DNA of 8,982 nt from Clostridia bacterium (lineage in GTDB: Bacteria; Bacillota; Clostridia; Lutisporales; Lutisporaceae), in NCBI GenBank assembly GCA_029256365.1, contig JAQSYB010000131.1, forward strand, positions 1 through 8,982, written 5' to 3'. How positions within the stretch are numbered: the first letter of the stretch is position 1; each line of letters opens with the position of its first letter. Of the stretch, positions 6,420 to 8,982 are shown in pieces. The notes below the pieces were generated by a model, which saw only the letters and a list, made by a program, of their open reading frames with translations, was not told the origin of the DNA and did not search any database. Position numbers and translations under genes: made by a program.

Positions 6420-6460
6420 AAAAAAGATCAGCTAACAAGCTTGTTAGCTGATCTTTTTTT
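6420..6460 (-). terminator. Perfect 40-nt palindromic terminator of the lipoprotein gene
   Basis: Positions 6420-6459 are a perfect palindrome: six A, GATCAGCTAACAAG, then its exact complement and six T. On the - strand it begins 8 bp after the lipoprotein stop codon and ends in a U-run, so it terminates that gene. By symmetry it would also stop + strand transcripts. Confidence 0.92.
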
Positions 6461-6467
6461 GTTTATA

Positions 6468-7058
6468 TTATTTCTTTACTTCTTGTTTGCCTGTTACTTT
6501 ACTTTTTTCATCCATTTTGAATGTTGATTTAGCAGTATCTGTAGTAAAATATACATTTCCTTCTACTGTAGCATCAACCAACTCGAAGTTATCAGCTGAA
6601 ACATAAAGATCGCCTTTAAAGGTTCCGCTTTGTATTCTAGCATTTAAACTATTTATGGTTAGCTTTGGTGCAGTCAAAGTATATCTGGCTGTTACTTTTC
6701 TATCCTCATCTTGTTCATATAAAGCAATTTTACGTTGAATGATGTCTTTGCCTGCTTCATCTTTTTTGCCGTTCTTGAATTCGCCGTCTAGTACCAATGC
6801 TTTATCAAAGCTGAAGTCCTTAAGTGCACATATAATCCATGTGCCAGTGTTGCTCATCGCTTTTTCAAAAGCAGCCTCGTTATCTACTATTGAAGCTGTG
6901 GTTGTTACATCTGGAGTAGTTTCTGGTGGTGTCGTTGGCTCAGGAGTCGTAGTTGGTGGTGTCGTTGGTTCAGGAGTTGGTGCTGGCGCTGGCTGTGTAC
7001 AGCCTGCTAATAAAGAAATCAATAGGACAAAGGTTAATAATAATACTCTAATTTTCAT
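6468..7058 (-). CDS. Lipoprotein with Pro/Thr linker and uncharacterised beta-rich domain
   Basis: The 196-aa product has a lipoprotein signal peptide with lipobox LLAGC, giving acylated Cys20, so it is anchored to the outer face of the membrane. Residues 21-55 are a Pro/Thr/Glu linker containing two 10-residue repeats (28-37 and 38-47, TPEPTTPPTT and TPEPTTPPET), which probably spans part of the cell wall. A folded region follows: FEKAMSNTGTWIICALKDFSF, then alternating strands from about 120 to 192 (TARYTLTAPKLTINSLNARI, GTFKGDLYVSADNFELVDATVEGNVYFTTD) with a loose period of around 20 residues that suggests stacked beta-rungs. I do not recognise a named family. GGGAGG lies 7 nt before the ATG, and a perfect -10 is upstream. 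It is probably monocistronic, as a terminator follows and its upstream neighbour is divergent. Confidence 0.85.
   Translation of the reverse strand: MKIRVLLLTFVLLISLLAGCTQPAPAPTPEPTTPPTTTPEPTTPPETTPDVTTTASIVDNEAAFEKAMSNTGTWIICALKDFSFDKALVLDGEFKNGKKDEAGKDIIQRKIALYEQDEDRKVTARYTLTAPKLTINSLNARIQSGTFKGDLYVSADNFELVDATVEGNVYFTTDTAKSTFKMDEKSKVTGKQEVKK
6918..6979 (-). repeat. 30-bp tandem repeat coding the Pro/Thr linker
   Basis: Two adjacent 30-bp units (6924-6949 and 6954-6979 are nearly identical at a 30-bp offset) code the two 10-residue linker units. The high similarity at DNA level suggests a recent duplication, and copy number could change by slippage without breaking the frame. Confidence 0.75.
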
Positions 7059-7100
7059 TTAAATTCCTCCCAATTTATTAAAATTAGTTACTTCAAATAC

Positions 7101-7106
7101 ATTATA
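7101..7106 (-). promoter_or_regulatory. Probable -10 box of the lipoprotein gene
   Basis: On the - strand this reads TATAAT, 43 bp upstream of the ATG. Around 17 bp further upstream there is no good -35 (ACATGA). Start of transcription near 7093 would give a short leader containing the GGGAGG site. Confidence 0.45.
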
Positions 7107-7210
7107 ACCAGAAAAATAAAAATTCATGTAGAATGTAGCATGCCTGATGAAAATATTTGTTTTTCATAGGCACTGTTAAGAAATTGTGTTGATAGAAGTA
7201 ATATTTATGC

Positions 7211-7272
7211 TGTCATCCTGAAGCAGCGACGACTGAAGGATCTTAAGATTCTTCACTGCGTTCAGAATGACA
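7211..7272. repeat. 62-bp imperfect inverted-repeat element (REP/MITE-like)
   Basis: The left arm (7211-7244) starts TGTCATCCTGAAG and ends TGAAGGATCTT; the right arm (7245-7272) starts AAGATTCTTCA and ends TTCAGAATGACA, which is its complement with a C/A and a G/T mismatch and a 6-nt length difference in the middle. The centre ATCTTAAGAT is a palindrome. From memory, very similar TGTCATYCTGA...GAAGRATCT palindromes occur in many copies in clostridial and other genomes. No open frame and no clear target-site duplication were seen. The hairpin lacks an adjacent T-run, so it is not a normal terminator. Confidence 0.75.
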
Positions 7273-7356
7273 CGTTTTACAATCACAAAATGATTACAAA
7301 GGAACTATGAATAGAGACATTATAATGTAAGAATTTTTTGTGCACATAAAAAGATG

Positions 7357-7383
7357 TTGGTTCTACAAAAACTTTGGTAAAAT
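7357..7383 (+). promoter_or_regulatory. Candidate promoter of the coiled-coil/FtsE-like operon
   Basis: TTGGTT (7357-7362) and an extended -10 TGG-TAAAAT (7375-7383) are spaced by 15 bp, a little short, but the TGn extension could compensate. A perfect TATAAT at 7321-7326 is an alternative -10 without a good -35. Either would give a leader of about 50 to 110 nt. Confidence 0.4.
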
Positions 7384-7438
7384 TAGAATGAAATGTTTAT
7401 GATTATTTTGAGATGAGTACAAGAAAGTGGTGAAATTC

Positions 7439-8560
7439 ATGAGTATATCAAAAAAAATAAAAGCTATTTTGGTTTTTGGTTTAACCATCTCTTTGGTTTT
7501 GGCGCTTTTTTGCACAAGTATTGTTGCTGAGCAAGTGGAACCACCTTCTCCAAATCAAGAAGGGCTGTTGGATATTTCTGAGGAGGAAAAGCAGATTCTT
7601 CAGAGCTTATTCACCCTGACCCAAGAGATTCAGGTGTTGGAGAATGAAGAAAAAAAAGCCTCAGGTGAGTTAGAAGCCGCAAGAACGGAGCTTGCAGTTC
7701 TTGAAAGCTTAATTGCAATTGAAGAAGAAGACTATGGAAAGAAACAGGAAGCCCTAAAAAGATTTTTAAAGATTTATCAGAAAATGGGTCCGGGCTCTTA
7801 CCTTGAAATCATTATGGACTCGGACAACCTATCAACCTTGCTAAGAAGGCTAAATACTCTTAGAGATTTAACACGCAACACAGGCAAGCTGCTAGAACAA
7901 TTGGATGAACGTAAAGTGAGTTTGTCTTCAAAAAAAGTAAAATTGGCAGAAACACTTGTAATGATAAAAGAAAGGCAGGAGCATTCAAAGGAAGCCCTGG
8001 CAGAGAAGCTTAAGTTAAAAGAAGAAAAAGAAACTTACTTGGCATCTCTTAAAGATCAGAGTTTGCTTTATCAGGAATATTTAAAAAGCTTAGAAAAAAT
8101 GATAGCTGAGCTAAAGCCTCTATTGCAGCAGGCAGGGAAGGAGTTTTCCAGCATCATAACAGATGGCAGTCTGTCCAGGGATGCGCTAAAACTATCCATC
8201 TCCTTATTTAACGTAAAAGGCACCATGGAGGAAAAAACCTTTAATAATATGATTTCAAAGCAACCAAGCCTTTCGGAGATGGTTTTTACATTTCACAACG
8301 ATGAAATCGAAATTGGCATACCGAATAAGAAGTTGATTCTCTTTGGGAGCTTTGTAATAAATGAGGTTAATACACTAAGTTTCCAGGCGGAAAAAGGCAG
8401 TTTCTATGGAATGCCTTTAGAACCTGGCTATATAGAAGAACTACTGAATGAAGGGGAATTAACACTGGATTTAAAGCCGCTGTTGGGTAAAAATACATTG
8501 CAATCAATAAAGCTGAGGGAGGGCTATATAGAATTGAATATTAAGCCCAGTCTATTTTAG
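7439..8560 (+). CDS. Secreted coiled-coil protein, PcsB/CwlO-type N-domain, no hydrolase domain
   Basis: Start chosen at ATG 7439 (373 aa) because AAAGTGGTGA (7424-7433) fits a Shine-Dalgarno site 5 nt before it; the GTG at 7427 lies inside that site. A signal peptide (1-30, ending SIVA/EQ) sends the protein out. Residues about 46-230 are charged helical coiled coil. In its centre, the segment FLKIYQKMGPGSYLEIIMDSDNLSTLLRRLNTL (109-141) matches the PcsB/CwlO coiled-coil signature (MY..G..SYLEVLL.S.s.sdlL.Rl). Those proteins end in CHAP or NlpC/P60 hydrolases; here residues 236-373 have no catalytic Cys/His motif and instead show alternating strands (EIEIGIPNKKLILFG, LSFQAEKGSFYGMPLEPGYIEELL, IKLREGYIELNI) reminiscent of lipid-binding LmeA/DUF2993-like domains (tentative). 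The FtsE-like gene follows after 23 bp. Confidence 0.82.
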   Translation: MSISKKIKAILVFGLTISLVLALFCTSIVAEQVEPPSPNQEGLLDISEEEKQILQSLFTLTQEIQVLENEEKKASGELEAARTELAVLESLIAIEEEDYGKKQEALKRFLKIYQKMGPGSYLEIIMDSDNLSTLLRRLNTLRDLTRNTGKLLEQLDERKVSLSSKKVKLAETLVMIKERQEHSKEALAEKLKLKEEKETYLASLKDQSLLYQEYLKSLEKMIAELKPLLQQAGKEFSSIITDGSLSRDALKLSISLFNVKGTMEEKTFNNMISKQPSLSEMVFTFHNDEIEIGIPNKKLILFGSFVINEVNTLSFQAEKGSFYGMPLEPGYIEELLNEGELTLDLKPLLGKNTLQSIKLREGYIELNIKPSLF

Positions 8561-8583
8561 TAAGGGAAAAGGAAGTGTCTGAC

Positions 8584-8982
8584 ATGATTGAAGCAAAAGG
8601 AATTTCTTTAAAATATTCTGATGGAACCATTGGGTTGAAGGATATAACCCTTCAGGTTGTACCTGGTGAGGTGATTTTTATTACAGGACCAAGCGGTTCG
8701 GGTAAAACCAGCTTATTAAAGCTCTTAATGGGAGTGGAATACCCAACAGAAGGAACCTTGATGGTGTTGGGACAGCCAATCGCGATCGGTAAAGAGAATG
8801 GGATAAGAGGTCTTAGGAGGGCGATTGGCCCTGTTTTTCAAGAATTTAGACTGATAAAGGGAAGAACGGCTATGGAAAATGTCATGCTGGGTATGAGATT
8901 TTTAAACATCCCAGCAAATCAATTAAAAGAAAGTGCCGAAAACGCAATAAAAAGGGTGGGCTTAGAGCACAAGGCATTGTCC
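8584..8982 (+). CDS. FtsE-like ABC transporter ATP-binding protein (5' part)
   Basis: The first 133 residues are visible; the gene runs off the right edge. Walker A is GPSGSGKT (35-42) and the Q-loop is VFQEFRLIKGRTAMENV (84-100). The FQ[DE]FRL...[RK]T..ENV form is characteristic of FtsE rather than of LolD/MacB-type ATPases. FtsE with FtsX drives extracytoplasmic partners, often PcsB/CwlO/EnvC-type coiled coils, during cell-wall remodelling. The start ATG has AAAAGGAAG upstream; an in-frame GTG at 8575 is less likely. It follows the coiled-coil gene by 23 bp, so the two are co-transcribed and should act together. Sequence differs enough from typical clostridial FtsE (YSDGTIGLKD at the A-loop region) that it may be a second, specialised copy. 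Walker B and the signature motif lie beyond the window. Confidence 0.88.
   Translation, partial: MIEAKGISLKYSDGTIGLKDITLQVVPGEVIFITGPSGSGKTSLLKLLMGVEYPTEGTLMVLGQPIAIGKENGIRGLRRAIGPVFQEFRLIKGRTAMENVMLGMRFLNIPANQLKESAENAIKRVGLEHKALS

Larger units (their letters stand above)
7063..7426. other. 364-bp divergent intergenic region
   Basis: No gene is supported here. It contains the lipoprotein RBS and -10 box at the left, a 62-bp inverted-repeat element in the middle (7211-7272), and a candidate promoter for the coiled-coil gene at the right (7357-7383). Confidence 0.5.

Noticed and set aside
6739..7062. 107-aa + strand frame opposite the lipoprotein gene
   Set aside because: It is the antisense of the Pro/Thr linker, which gives a low-complexity Gly/Val run, and it has no ribosome site or family resemblance.
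7211..7272. Inverted-repeat element as an intrinsic terminator
   Set aside because: It is far from both neighbouring gene ends, which point away from it, and no T-run follows either arm.
7427..7438. GTG at 7427 as start of the coiled-coil protein (adds MVKF)
   Set aside because: The GTG is part of the best Shine-Dalgarno match (AAAGTGGTGA), and no other ribosome site precedes it; ATG 7439 has correct spacing.

Overview
The window is AT-rich, with Shine-Dalgarno sites of the AGGAGG/GGGGG type, many stem-loops followed by T-runs, Gram-positive signal peptides and lipoboxes. This fits a low-GC Firmicute, most likely a member of the Clostridia; genus cannot be fixed from the sequence alone. No rRNA, tRNA, CRISPR array, transposase or phage gene is visible.

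Layout. (1) Positions 1-92 are the 3' end of a membrane-protein gene, closed by a strong terminator (106-153). (2) Positions 234-2652 form a four-gene + strand operon: a TetR-type repressor with a near-consensus promoter and two palindromic operators, a six-helix membrane protein (DUF4386-like), a flavodoxin-like protein, and a membrane-anchored FMN_bind protein carrying the SGAT flavinylation motif. Together they look like a small repressor-controlled flavin redox module spanning the membrane. (3) A 321-bp non-coding stretch with several repeats precedes lemA (2974-3537); a stem-loop separates lemA from a TPM-domain (YgcG-type) secreted/membrane protein (3625-4401). These two are commonly neighbours and probably act together at the envelope. 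(4) On the - strand lie an EamA/DMT transporter (4433-5353) and, upstream of it, a Gfo/Idh/MocA oxidoreductase (5390-6308) that is broken by an internal deletion plus frame change. The TPM and EamA genes converge on one hairpin, whose right arm is inside the last codons of EamA. (5) A - strand lipoprotein with a Pro/Thr linker (6468-7058) ends at a perfect 40-nt palindrome terminator. (6) A 364-bp intergenic region carries a 62-bp imperfect inverted-repeat element of a dispersed type. (7) At the right edge is a + strand pair: a secreted coiled-coil protein whose N-terminal part resembles the PcsB/CwlO coiled-coil domain but which has no hydrolase domain, followed 23 bp later by an FtsE-like ABC ATPase that runs off the window.

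The most interesting point is region 7. It looks like an FtsEX-type mechanotransmission module in which the usual peptidoglycan hydrolase effector is replaced by a coiled coil fused to a beta-rich C-terminal domain, possibly of the lipid-binding (LmeA/DUF2993-like) type. Second in interest is the flavin module in region 2. All functional assignments rest on recognised motifs and general family knowledge; no searches were run.
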